Origin: Methylobacterium phyllostachyos
GTDB taxonomy: Bacteria; Pseudomonadota; Alphaproteobacteria; Rhizobiales; Beijerinckiaceae
Direction: 5' to 3'
Length of the DNA stretch: 64,000 nucleotides
NCBI RefSeq assembly: GCF_900103445.1
Contig: NZ_FNHS01000004.1
Span: 248,001 to 312,000, forward strand
Position numbers and translations under genes: made by a program. Below are positions 34,386-42,324 of the stretch, in pieces. The notes under the pieces are model-generated. The model was not told the origin of the DNA, ran no database searches, and worked only from the letters and a program-made list of their open reading frames with translations. Numbering within the stretch: the first letter of the stretch is position 1; each line of letters begins with the position of its first letter.

Positions 34386-34510
34386 GTGGGGACCTCTTCC
34401 TTGCCGCCGGAATCGTTGCGACCGGCGTGACGTGTGGCAGCGTGCGGTTCAATCAGCCCCGGGGGGCCTGTGGCACACACACGCGGATATCGCGCCCACG
34501 CCCAGCTCGG

Positions 34511-34855
34511 TTACAGGTCCTGGTCCCGTACCATCTGGCTCAAGTATGGTGCGGCAGCCGCCTCGACGGCCCGGTACCGGACCACGACGTCGGCGCCAAA
34601 ATTTGAAAGGCGCGTCCCGCCTCCGGCCCGCCCGCCGCTCTGCGCCTCGACCACCGGTCGCCCGAACCCGGTGTTCATCGCCTTGATCAGCATCCAAGCC
34701 CGTCGATACGACATGCCCAGCGCGCGGCCAGCGCCCGCACTCGAACCGTGCTCGGCGATCATCTCCAAAAGCCGTACTTTGCCGGGACCGAGCCGATGCC
34801 CGGGCCCCAGATCGATGCGGTTGCTCAACCGCGGCGCCGGCCCCTCGACCGGCAC
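34511..34855 (-). CDS. ModE N-terminal-like winged-helix protein
   Basis: A short protein of about 114 residues consisting only of the winged-helix domain of ModE/LysR-type regulators. The recognition region reads LGMSYRRAWMLIKAMNTGFG followed by RPVVEAQSGGRAGGGTRLS, the hallmark of ModE N-domains. The molybdate-binding MOP domains of full ModE are absent. There is no ATG in the relevant frame; a GTG at 34855 is the most reasonable start, with a TTG at 34828 as alternative, so the N-terminus is uncertain. It follows hupE by about 30 bases on the same strand. Similar stand-alone domains occur widely in alphaproteobacteria and may respond to molybdate or other oxyanions. Confidence 0.72.
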   Translation of the reverse strand: MPVEGPAPRLSNRIDLGPGHRLGPGKVRLLEMIAEHGSSAGAGRALGMSYRRAWMLIKAMNTGFGRPVVEAQSGGRAGGGTRLSNFGADVVVRYRAVEAAAAPYLSQMVRDQDL

Positions 34856-34884
34856 GCGCGCCGAGGCATGATCGGCTGCGGCGC

Positions 34885-35484
34885 TCAGGCGGGCAGCACC
34901 AGAAGGGCGAGACCCGCCATGGCGACGCTGGCCCCGAGAGCCGGCGCGGCCCGCGTGGTGCCCAGACGGGCACCCGCGATTCCAAGGCCGATCCCGGCCG
35001 CGTGGAGGAGCGCGGTCGCCGCCAGGAAGCCGAAGCCGAACGAGAGGCCCGAGGCGGTCTCGGGCATCTCGGCCCCGTGCGCGTAGCCGTGAAACACCGC
35101 GAAGACCCCAACCAGGGCGGCGAGCAGCGCCACCGGCGCCCGCAGGCCGACCATGGCGGCGAGGCCGAAGACCACGATCGAGAGCGCGATCCCAGTCTCG
35201 GCATAGGGCAGCGCGATGCTGGCCATGCCGAGCCCTGCCCCCGCGCTCATCAGCACCAGGAAGGACAAGGGTAGCGCCCAGAGGGCCCGGCCACCTCGGA
35301 GTGCGGCGAGCAGGCCGACCGCGACCATTGCCAGCACGTGATCGGTGCCCAGCAGCGGATGCAGGAACCCAGCCCCCATACCGGTGGCGGCACCGTGGCC
35401 CGGATGCGCGAGTGCCGCCTGCGGCAGCAGCGCGAACGCGGCCGGGAGGGCAGCGGCAAGAGATGCGGAGACATGGCGCTTCAT
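34885..35484 (-). CDS. hupE: HupE/UreJ-family nickel permease-like protein
   Basis: A 199-residue membrane protein of the HupE/UreJ family, secondary transporters associated with nickel (or cobalt) delivery to hydrogenase or urease. It has a cleavable signal sequence ending ALA|HPGHG, the family motif LHPLLGTDHVLAM with the H-x5-D-H metal pattern, and a second histidine motif FAVFHGYAHGAEMP. Six further helices are predicted. No hydrogenase or urease genes are nearby, so the metal route is not shown by context. The ModE-like gene immediately downstream may be co-transcribed. Confidence 0.9.
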   Translation of the reverse strand: MKRHVSASLAAALPAAFALLPQAALAHPGHGAATGMGAGFLHPLLGTDHVLAMVAVGLLAALRGGRALWALPLSFLVLMSAGAGLGMASIALPYAETGIALSIVVFGLAAMVGLRAPVALLAALVGVFAVFHGYAHGAEMPETASGLSFGFGFLAATALLHAAGIGLGIAGARLGTTRAAPALGASVAMAGLALLVLPA

Positions 35485-35568
35485 AAGGGGGTCCTTCGCT
35501 GACCTCAGGAGATGTAGCGCCCATCCGCGGCCGCTGCGAGGCCCCGGACCATGTCTTATGGGCCCGTC

Positions 35569-36141
35569 CTATAAGGTCATGGCGTCGTGGACGTCGCCCG
35601 GTTCGAAGGATTCCACGAAGGCAGCTCCTAACCCATGGGTGAAATGACGCACCACGCGAGCCAACTTCCGGCCGACCTGGATCGTCGCGCCAAGCTCCAG
35701 CGTCCGGTCGATGAGCAGTGCCACGCCAGACGCCGAGATATTGAGCACGTGCCCCGAAACGGCATGCCCATCCTCCAGCGTCACCGTGACGACCTTCTGC
35801 TTCGGGACGATACGGCGATCGACCCTGATCGGCTCCACGGATAAATCCTGAGCGCGGGACAGCGCCATGAAGTGGCGCGCCAAGCTGGCGAGCGCCGGCC
35901 CGTCGCCCCGGACGGAGACGACGAATTCCTGGCCCACCGCACGGTCGATCCGCGCGTGCAAGAGGCCGATATGGCGGATGCTACAGGTGAGATCCTCGCC
36001 CGGGATCAGGAGCGACGACGAGCGAAAGCGGACCCCCTCGGCCGAGATGTCCGTGGTGATCGCGTAGAAATCCCTACGGCGTGCGGTCCAGCATAGGGCA
36101 GGCAGGATGATGCGATGCCGCGGGCCATGCATGTCCTTCAT
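35569..36141 (-). CDS. Protein with two PilZ-like domains
   Basis: A cytoplasmic protein of about 190 residues containing two PilZ-type beta-barrels. The first has TTDISAEGVRF near residue 35, and the second HVLNISASGVALL near residue 140; both match the D/NxSxxG half of the cyclic-di-GMP motif. The RxxxR half is present only in approximate form (GPRHR before the first and VDRRIVPKQK before the second), so nucleotide binding is likely but not certain. The ATG at 36141 is used; a GTG at 36147 lies two codons upstream, inside a 10-base palindrome ACACATGTGT (36144-36153). Such double PilZ proteins in alphaproteobacteria usually adjust motility or polysaccharide output. Confidence 0.8.
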   Translation of the reverse strand: MKDMHGPRHRIILPALCWTARRRDFYAITTDISAEGVRFRSSSLLIPGEDLTCSIRHIGLLHARIDRAVGQEFVVSVRGDGPALASLARHFMALSRAQDLSVEPIRVDRRIVPKQKVVTVTLEDGHAVSGHVLNISASGVALLIDRTLELGATIQVGRKLARVVRHFTHGLGAAFVESFEPGDVHDAMTL

Positions 36142-36496
36142 CGACACATGTGTGACATGGCGACGTTATGCGCTGAAATCGCCTGCCGATAAATTGAGGC
36201 TTTTGCTAAAAATTAGCTTATCCTCAGCGCTATTTGCTTACGCACTCACGCATATATACGGCGAAATAGATAAAGATATCTGGATTTTTTCTTTACCTGA
36301 AGAGTGCGTTTGGTGGCTCTTGATACGCCGCTGCCGCCACCAAAACTGTTTGAATATAAGATGCAGCTTGACCGCCTGGCATGGATGCTGCCTTGGGATT
36401 GTGCATGCCAAGGGGGTGCGCGACACTCTGCGCCGCCTCTGGATCGGCTCCGGCCGATCGCATCCCGCCACCCGCGCCAGAGTCCGGACCGATTTC
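36142..36496. promoter_or_regulatory. AT-rich divergent interval before the peptide ABC operon
   Basis: About 350 bases without a supported gene. The lines 36181-36300 have only 46 G+C of 120 bases by my count, far below the surroundings. GCTAA (36205-36209) and TTAGC (36213-36217) form an inverted repeat around AAA. A reading frame continuous with the downstream binding-protein gene crosses this region, but its sequence has no signal or family features. The promoters of the PilZ gene and the ABC operon must both lie here. Confidence 0.5.
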
Positions 36497-37984
36497 ATGT
36501 TGCGTCTCGCCGCCTGCCTCCTCGCCGGGATGGCCCTTGCCGGGCCCGCCAGCGCGCAAACCCTGCGCTACGGCATGATGGAGGATCCGGACGCCCTCGA
36601 CCCGACGCTGGCCCGCACCTTCGCGAGCCGGATGGTGTTCGCCGCCCTTTGCGACAAGCTGGTCGATATCGGGCCCGACCTGAAGCCAGTGCCGCAGCTC
36701 GCCACCTCCTGGGAGCTGTCGCCCGACGAGAAGGCGCTGACCATGCACCTGCGCCCGGGCGTGCTGTTCCACGACGGCGAGAAGCTCGACGCCGCGGCGG
36801 CGAAGTTCTCGATCGAGCGCCATATGAAGATGCCGGGCTCGCAGCGCCGCTCTGAGATCGCGCCGATCGACTCCGTGGACGTGGTCGACGACCTCACCTT
36901 CCGCATCAACCTGAAGCAGCCGTTCGCGCCGCTGCTCGCGCAGTTCACCGACCGGGCCGGCATGATGGTCTCGCCTAAGGCGGCCGAGCGGCTGGGCGAC
37001 AAGTTCGCGTCGGCGCCCGTTTGCGCCGGGCCGTACAAGTTCGTCGAGCGCGTGCCGCAGGACCGGATCGTGGTCGAGCGCTTCCCCGACTACTGGAACA
37101 AGGACGCGATCCACATCCAGCGCATCGAGTTCCGGCCGATCCCCGACGCCACCGTGCGGCTCACCAACCTGCGGGCCGGGCAACTCGACCTGCTGGAGCG
37201 CCTCGCCCCCACCGACGTGGCGCAGGTGAAGCGCGACGCCAAGCTGAAGCTCGACTCGACCTATGAGCTCGGCTTCCAGGAAATCCTGTTCAACCCCCAC
37301 AAGGCCGACTCGCCGGTCTCCGATCCGAAGGTGCGTGCCGCCTTCGAGGCCGCCATCGACCGCAACGCCATCAATCAGGTCGTCTACAACGGCGAGTTCC
37401 TGGCCGGGAACCAATGGGTCAACCCAAAGAACCCGAACTACGTGGCGGAGTACCCGATCCCGAAGCGGGACGTGGCCAAGGCCAAGGCCCTGCTGGCCGA
37501 GGCCGGCAAACCGAACCCGCAGATCACGCTCACCGTCTACGCCAACAGCGAGTCGCCGCAGGTCGGTCAGGTAATCCAGGCGATGACCAAGGAGGCCGGG
37601 TTCGACGTGAAGATCCAGGCCGTGGACTTCACAACGGCACTCGATGCCGCCGACAAGGGCAATTACGAAGCACAGCTCTATTCCTGGAGCGGCCGCTCGG
37701 ACCCGGATGGCAACACGTTCAGCTTCCTCTACTGCAAGGCGGCGCTGAACTATCCGAAATACTGCAACCCCGAGGCCGACGCGGCGCTTCAGGCCGAGCG
37801 CGGCACCGTCGATCCGGCCAAGCGTAAGGCCGCTTGGAAGGCGCTCGCCGATCAGGTGCTCAAGGACCGGCCGGGCATCTACATCCTGCACCGCAAGCTG
37901 CTCTGGGCATACAGCCAGAAGATCACCGGCTTCGTGCCCTATCCGGACGGGCTCGTGCGCTTCACCGGGCTGAAGCTCAACTGA
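36497..37984 (+). CDS. Peptide ABC transporter periplasmic binding protein (SBP family 5)
   Basis: A 495-residue solute-binding protein of the DppA/GsiB/OppA family. The ATG at 36497 starts a clear signal peptide, MLRLAACLLAGMALAGPASA, cleaved before QTLRYG. The mature protein shows family-5 features: LDPTLARTFASRMVFAALCD, LATSWELSPDEKALTMHLRP, GVLFHDGEKLDAAAAKFSIE and the late YSWSGRSDPDGNTFSFLYCK. It is the first gene of a complete importer operon, and its stop overlaps the start of the first permease gene. With gamma-glutamyltransferase at the operon's end, glutathione or other gamma-glutamyl peptides are plausible ligands, by inference. Confidence 0.93.
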   Translation: MLRLAACLLAGMALAGPASAQTLRYGMMEDPDALDPTLARTFASRMVFAALCDKLVDIGPDLKPVPQLATSWELSPDEKALTMHLRPGVLFHDGEKLDAAAAKFSIERHMKMPGSQRRSEIAPIDSVDVVDDLTFRINLKQPFAPLLAQFTDRAGMMVSPKAAERLGDKFASAPVCAGPYKFVERVPQDRIVVERFPDYWNKDAIHIQRIEFRPIPDATVRLTNLRAGQLDLLERLAPTDVAQVKRDAKLKLDSTYELGFQEILFNPHKADSPVSDPKVRAAFEAAIDRNAINQVVYNGEFLAGNQWVNPKNPNYVAEYPIPKRDVAKAKALLAEAGKPNPQITLTVYANSESPQVGQVIQAMTKEAGFDVKIQAVDFTTALDAADKGNYEAQLYSWSGRSDPDGNTFSFLYCKAALNYPKYCNPEADAALQAERGTVDPAKRKAAWKALADQVLKDRPGIYILHRKLLWAYSQKITGFVPYPDGLVRFTGLKLN

Positions 37985-38928
37985 TGCTGCGGTTCCTGGC
38001 GCGACGCCTCGCCCTGGCGGTCCCGACGCTGATCCTCGCCTCGATGATCATCTTCGCCCTGCAGCAATTGCTGCCGGGCGACGTCGCCACCGCGCTCACC
38101 GGCGAGGAGCGCGACCCGCAGGTGATCGCCTTCATCCGCGAGAAGTACCACCTCGATGAGCCGCTGCCGGTGCGCTACGCCTATTGGGCGGGCGGGGTGC
38201 TGCGGGGCGATCTCGGCGAGTCGATCCGGCTGCAGAAGCCGGTCTCCGAACTGATCGTCGAGAAGCTGCCGGTAACGCTCGAACTCGCCTGCCTCGCCAT
38301 GCTGGTGGCACTCGCCATCGGCGTGCCGATGGGCGTGCTCTCGGCGGTCAAGCGCGGCCAGGCCGCCGACACGATCGCCAACGGGGTGGCCCTCTGGGGC
38401 CTGTCGGTGCCGAATTTCTGGCTCGGCATCCTGCTGATCCTGCTCTTCTCGGTGGAACTCGGCTGGCTGCCGGCCTCGGGCTACGTCTCGCCGTTCGAGA
38501 GCCTGTCGGAAAACCTCGCCGCCATGGTGATGCCGGCCTTCGTGCTCGGAAACGCCATCGCGGCGGTGATGATGCGCCACACCCGCGCGGCGATGCTGGG
38601 CGTGCTCGGCTCCGACTATGTCCGCACGGCCCGCGCCAAGGGCGTCTCGCCGCTGCGGGTGACCCTGCGCCACGCCCTGCCCAACGCCGCGATCCCGATC
38701 ATCACCCTGGGGGCGCTGGAATTTGGGCAGCTCCTGTCGGGGGCCGTGCTCACCGAGCAGGTGTTTTCGGTGCCGGGCTTCGGCAAGCTGATGGTCGATG
38801 CCGTGTTCAACCGGGACTTCGCCACCGTGCAGGGCGTCGTGATCTGCACGGCCGCCACCTACATCGCCCTGAACCTCGCCGCAGACTTGCTCTCGGCGGT
38901 CGTGAACCCGAAGCTGAGGCGGGCATGA
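37984..38928 (+). CDS. Peptide ABC transporter permease 1 (DppB/GsiC-like)
   Basis: A 314-residue inner-membrane permease with six helices. The N-terminus is MLRFLARRLALAVPTLILAS, followed by LPGDVATALTGEERD, typical of DppB-type subunits. The EAA loop that contacts the ATPase is at DYVRTARAKGVSPLRVTLRH followed by ALPNA. The start codon overlaps the stop of the binding-protein gene (TGATG), implying translational coupling. Unusually, about 350 bases of palindromic repeat separate it from the second permease gene. Confidence 0.94.
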   Translation: MLRFLARRLALAVPTLILASMIIFALQQLLPGDVATALTGEERDPQVIAFIREKYHLDEPLPVRYAYWAGGVLRGDLGESIRLQKPVSELIVEKLPVTLELACLAMLVALAIGVPMGVLSAVKRGQAADTIANGVALWGLSVPNFWLGILLILLFSVELGWLPASGYVSPFESLSENLAAMVMPAFVLGNAIAAVMMRHTRAAMLGVLGSDYVRTARAKGVSPLRVTLRHALPNAAIPIITLGALEFGQLLSGAVLTEQVFSVPGFGKLMVDAVFNRDFATVQGVVICTAATYIALNLAADLLSAVVNPKLRRA

Positions 38929-39027
38929 GGGAATTCTTCAAGCGCGACGTCCTCCCTCCCCCCTCTGTGGGCTACCAAATGCACATGTCTCCAGCGGACA
39001 TCGACGCTGGTGGCAGAGCACGACAGG

Positions 39028-39170
39028 CCCCCTCTCCCGAGCGGGAGAGGGTTGGGGTGAGGGACGAGAAGGCGCAGGATAGGGCGCGTCATCAACGCGC
39101 CGACAGGGCGCGCCTCGTTCTGAAAGTTCGCATCCCTCACCCTGTCCCTCTCCCGCACGGGAGAGGGGAC
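39028..39170. repeat. Inverted pair of intergenic palindromic repeats inside the ABC operon
   Basis: Two copies of one repeat face each other between the permease genes (interval 38929-39282, no gene). Copy 1 (about 39028-39064) contains CTCTCCCGAGCGGGAGAG followed by GGTTGGGGTGAGGGA. Copy 2 (about 39134-39170) is its reverse: CATCCCTCACCCTGTCC then CTCTCCCGCACGGGAGAG. Each copy folds by itself, and the two can pair to make a longer hairpin. This resembles REP/BIME arrangements and could attenuate or stabilise the operon mRNA. Confidence 0.75.
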
Positions 39171-39282
39171 CCGCGCTTGATCCTGCGGCCACGTTGGAGC
39201 GCACGATGTGTGAATCCGGTAGCCTCTGCCGGGGAGGGAGAGCGCGCGGTGCCGTCGTCGCTGCCAACCCTGTGAGGCTCCG

Positions 39283-40197
39283 ATGAGCACCGGCACCCCC
39301 ATCGCCGAAGCCACCGGCCTCGCCGCCCCCGCTGGAACCCCGCCCCTCATCCAGGGACCCGGCACCTTCACCGCCTTCTGGCGGCGCCTGCGAGCGCGCA
39401 AGAGCGCGGTGGCGGGCCTCGTCATCGTCGGCCTGCTGATCCTGATGGCTGTCTTCGCCCCCTGGATCGCGCCCTACGATCCCACCGCCACCGATTGGGC
39501 CAACGTCCGCGGGCACCCAAGCCTCGCGCACCCGTTCGGCGGCGACGAGGTCGGGCGCGATGTGCTTTCACGCATCATCTTCGGTGCCCGGGCCTCGCTC
39601 GGCGCCGGCCTGGTCTCGGTGGCGCTCGCCGTCTCCCTCGGCCTGCCGTTGGGCTTGCTCGCCGGCTACGCGGGCGGCTGGATCGACGGGGCGATCTCCC
39701 GGCTCACCGACGCGTTGCTGGCGATCCCCTTCCTGATCCTGGCGATCGCGCTCGCCGCCTTCCTCGGCCCGAGCCTCGTCAACGCGATGATCGCCATCGG
39801 CCTCTCGGCGACCTCGACCTTCATCCGGTTGACCCGAGCGCAGGTCCGCGCCGTGGCGGCGGAGGAGTTCGTTGAGGCGGCCCGCGCCATGGGCAACCCG
39901 CCCTGGCGGATCGCCCGGGTCCACATCCTGCCCAACATCGTCCCGGCGATCCTCGTCCAGGCGACGCTCACCATCGCGGCCGCGATCATCGCGGAGGCGA
40001 GCCTGTCGTTCCTCGGCCTCGGCCAGCAGCCGCCCGAGCCGTCTTGGGGCGCGATGCTCAACACCGCCAAGAACTTCATGGACCAGGCCCCCTGGATGGC
40101 GATCTGGCCGGGCCTGTCGATCTTCCTGGCCGTGCTCGCCTTCAACCTGTTCGGCGACGGCCTGCGGGACGCCCTCGACCCGAGGCAGCGCACATGA
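39283..40197 (+). CDS. Peptide ABC transporter permease 2 (DppC/GsiD-like)
   Basis: A 304-residue permease with an N-terminal cytoplasmic extension, then TFTAFWRRLRARKSAVAGLV leading into the first helix, typical of DppC-type proteins. The HPFGGDEVGRDVLSRIIFGA segment is the family hallmark. The EAA loop is at EEFVEAARAMGNPPWRIARV, followed by HILPN. The C-terminal NLFGDGLRDALDPR is also characteristic. Its stop codon overlaps the ATG of the first ATPase gene (ATGA), showing tight coupling with the rest of the importer. Confidence 0.94.
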   Translation: MSTGTPIAEATGLAAPAGTPPLIQGPGTFTAFWRRLRARKSAVAGLVIVGLLILMAVFAPWIAPYDPTATDWANVRGHPSLAHPFGGDEVGRDVLSRIIFGARASLGAGLVSVALAVSLGLPLGLLAGYAGGWIDGAISRLTDALLAIPFLILAIALAAFLGPSLVNAMIAIGLSATSTFIRLTRAQVRAVAAEEFVEAARAMGNPPWRIARVHILPNIVPAILVQATLTIAAAIIAEASLSFLGLGQQPPEPSWGAMLNTAKNFMDQAPWMAIWPGLSIFLAVLAFNLFGDGLRDALDPRQRT

Positions 40198-41210
40198 CCA
40201 AGCCCCTCCTCGACGTGCGCGACCTCGCTGTCGCGTTCGACACCGACGGCGGCGCGGTCCACGCGGTCAACAGCGTCTCCTACACCCTGCACGAGGGCGA
40301 GACGCTGGGGATCGTCGGCGAGTCGGGCTCCGGCAAGAGCGTGCATGTGCTCGCCATGCTGGGCCTGATCCCGCGCCCGCCCGGCCGCATCACCGGCGGC
40401 CAGGTGCTGTTCGAGGGCCGCGACCTGCTCGCCCTGAAGGAGCGCGAACTCCGAAAGATCCGCGGCGGTGCGATCGGCTTCGTGTTCCAGGACCCGATGA
40501 GCTCGCTCAACCCCGGCATGAGTGTGGCGGCGCAGATCATCGAGCCCCTGCGCATCCATCTCGGCCTCGACGCCCGCGCGGCCCGCGCCCGGGCGAGAGA
40601 ACTGCTCGACCTCGTCCGCATTCCGAACGCCGCCGCGCGCCTCGACCAGTACCCGCACGAATTCTCCGGCGGCCAGCGCCAGCGGGTGATGATCGCCATC
40701 GGGTTGAGCTGCCGCCCGAAGCTGCTGATCGCCGACGAGGCGACCACGGCCCTCGACGTGACGGTGCAGGCCGAGATCGTCGCCCTGGTGCAGGAGTTGA
40801 AGCGCGAACTCGGCATGGCGATCATCTGGATCACCCACGATCTCGGCGTGGTGGCCGGCATCAGCGACACCGTGCAGGTGATGTATGCCGGCCGGATCCT
40901 GGAGCGCGGCCCGGTCGACGACATCTTTTCGGATCCGCGCAACGCTTACACGCTCGGGCTGCTGCGCTCCCTGCCGGACCTCTCCGGCGGTCGCGCCGGG
41001 CGCCGCCGCCTTCACCAGATCGAGGGCGCCCCACCGGATATGCGCCACCCGCCGCCGGGCGATCCGTTTGCGCCGCGCAACGCCTTCGCGACGCCCCGCT
41101 GCCGGGCCGAGATGCCGCCCCTGGCCCAAGCCCCGGGGGCCGCCCCCGGCCACCTCGTCGCCGCCTGGTACGACTTGCCAAAACTTCTGGCCGCGGAGGC
41201 CGCACGATGA
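40194..41210 (+). CDS. Peptide ABC transporter ATPase 1 (DppD-like)
   Basis: A 338-residue ATP-binding subunit of the oligopeptide importer. Walker A is GESGSGKS, the Q-loop lies in FVFQDPMSSLNPGM, the signature is FSGGQRQRV, and Walker B reads LLIADEATTALDV, followed by WITHDLGVV. The usual ADEPTTALD has Ala in place of Pro, a variant seen in rhizobial homologues. The C-terminal oligopeptide/dipeptide domain is present (NAYTLGLLRSLP, then PFAPRNAF with fewer cysteines than usual). Both start and stop overlap neighbouring genes by four bases. Confidence 0.94.
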   Translation: MTKPLLDVRDLAVAFDTDGGAVHAVNSVSYTLHEGETLGIVGESGSGKSVHVLAMLGLIPRPPGRITGGQVLFEGRDLLALKERELRKIRGGAIGFVFQDPMSSLNPGMSVAAQIIEPLRIHLGLDARAARARARELLDLVRIPNAAARLDQYPHEFSGGQRQRVMIAIGLSCRPKLLIADEATTALDVTVQAEIVALVQELKRELGMAIIWITHDLGVVAGISDTVQVMYAGRILERGPVDDIFSDPRNAYTLGLLRSLPDLSGGRAGRRRLHQIEGAPPDMRHPPPGDPFAPRNAFATPRCRAEMPPLAQAPGAAPGHLVAAWYDLPKLLAAEAAR

Positions 41211-42130
41211 GCGTGCAGGATTATCCGATCGTCTCGGTGCGCGACCTGTCCAAGCACTATCCCCTGCGCTCGTGGTGGGGCGGCAAGGCGTCGGTGTTCC
41301 GCGCCGTCGAGGGCGTGAGCTTCGACATCCGCCCCGGCGAGACCCTGGGCCTCGTGGGCGAATCCGGCTCCGGCAAGTCGACCATCGGCCGCGCCGTGAC
41401 CATGCTCAACCCGCCGACCTCGGGCACGATCGCGTTCGAGGGCACCGACCTCGCCAAGCTCTCGGCGGGCGCCATGCGTAAGATGCGGGCGCGGATCCAG
41501 ACCGTGTTCCAGGATCCCTACGCGGCCCTCAACCCGCGGATGAGCGCGGGCGACTACGTCGCGGAGGCGTTCAAGCTGCATCGGCGTGACATGCGCGGCC
41601 CGGAGCGGCGGGAGGCCGTCGCGGCCATGTTCGAGCGGGTCGGGCTCGATCCGCGCTTCATGGGCCGCTACCCGCACCAATTCTCGGGCGGCCAGCGGCA
41701 GCGCATCTGCATCGCCCGGGCGATCGCCCTGAAACCCAGTTTCATCGTCGCCGACGAGCCGATCGCGGCGCTCGACGTCTCGATCCAGGCCCAGGTGGTG
41801 AACCTGCTCCAGGACCTGCAGGACGAGATGGGCCTGTCCTACCTGTTCATCTCCCACGACCTGCGGATGGTGCGCTACCTCTGCCACCGAGTGGCGGTGC
41901 TCTGGCGCGGACGCATCGTCGAGTTGGCCGAGGCGGATGCCCTCTACGAGGATCCGCGCCATCCCTACACCCGCCGCCTGCTTGCGGCCGTGCCGGTGCC
42001 ACACCCGGCCGAGGAGCGGGCCCGCCTCGCCGCCCGGGATCTCGCCGGCCACAATGAGCCGCCGGACGGGCCGCTCACCGAGGTGGCGCCGGGGCATTGG
42101 GTGGCGCTGCCGACAGGGCAGCACGCGTGA
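41207..42130 (+). CDS. Peptide ABC transporter ATPase 2 (DppF-like)
   Basis: A 307-residue second ATPase of the importer. The N-terminus VSVRDLSKHYPLRSWWGG is typical of DppF/OppF subunits. Walker A is GESGSGKST, Q-loop TVFQDPYAALNPRM, signature FSGGQRQRI, Walker B FIVADEPIAALDVS, and the switch histidine is in FISHDLRMV. It starts within the stop of ATPase 1 (ATGA overlap) and completes the five-gene importer. A palindromic repeat follows, and then gamma-glutamyltransferase. Confidence 0.94.
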   Translation: MSVQDYPIVSVRDLSKHYPLRSWWGGKASVFRAVEGVSFDIRPGETLGLVGESGSGKSTIGRAVTMLNPPTSGTIAFEGTDLAKLSAGAMRKMRARIQTVFQDPYAALNPRMSAGDYVAEAFKLHRRDMRGPERREAVAAMFERVGLDPRFMGRYPHQFSGGQRQRICIARAIALKPSFIVADEPIAALDVSIQAQVVNLLQDLQDEMGLSYLFISHDLRMVRYLCHRVAVLWRGRIVELAEADALYEDPRHPYTRRLLAAVPVPHPAEERARLAARDLAGHNEPPDGPLTEVAPGHWVALPTGQHA

Positions 42131-42160
42131 CGGCCTTACACGGCCTCTCCCTTTCTCTAC

Positions 42161-42272
42161 CTCATCCTGAGGCGCGAGCGCAGCGAGCCTCGAAGGAGGA
42201 CTCCAGCCGGCCGCGCGATCCCTGGTGGGCTCCTTCGAGGCCTCCGCTGCGCTCCGGCACCTCAGGATGAGG
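42161..42272. repeat. Palindromic intergenic repeat (CTCATCCTGAG family)
   Basis: A 112-base element with long complementary ends: CTCATCCTGAGG at 42161-42172 and CCTCAGGATGAGG ending at 42272. Inner complementary blocks are AGCGAGCCTCGAAGGAG on the left and CTCCTTCGAGGC followed by GCTGCGCTCCGGC on the right. Elements with these end sequences are frequent in alphaproteobacterial intergenic DNA. It lies between the importer ATPase and gamma-glutamyltransferase genes and may act as a weak terminator or mRNA processing site. Confidence 0.8.
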
Positions 42273-42324
42273 ACGCGTTTTGGATCAGGCCGCCGCTAAA
42301 CCACTCCGTACAGCAGGACATCCC

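Noticed and set aside
36107-36496. Apparent 130-residue N-terminal extension of the peptide-binding protein
   Set aside because: The region is AT-rich, has no family similarity, and a clean signal peptide starts at 36497.
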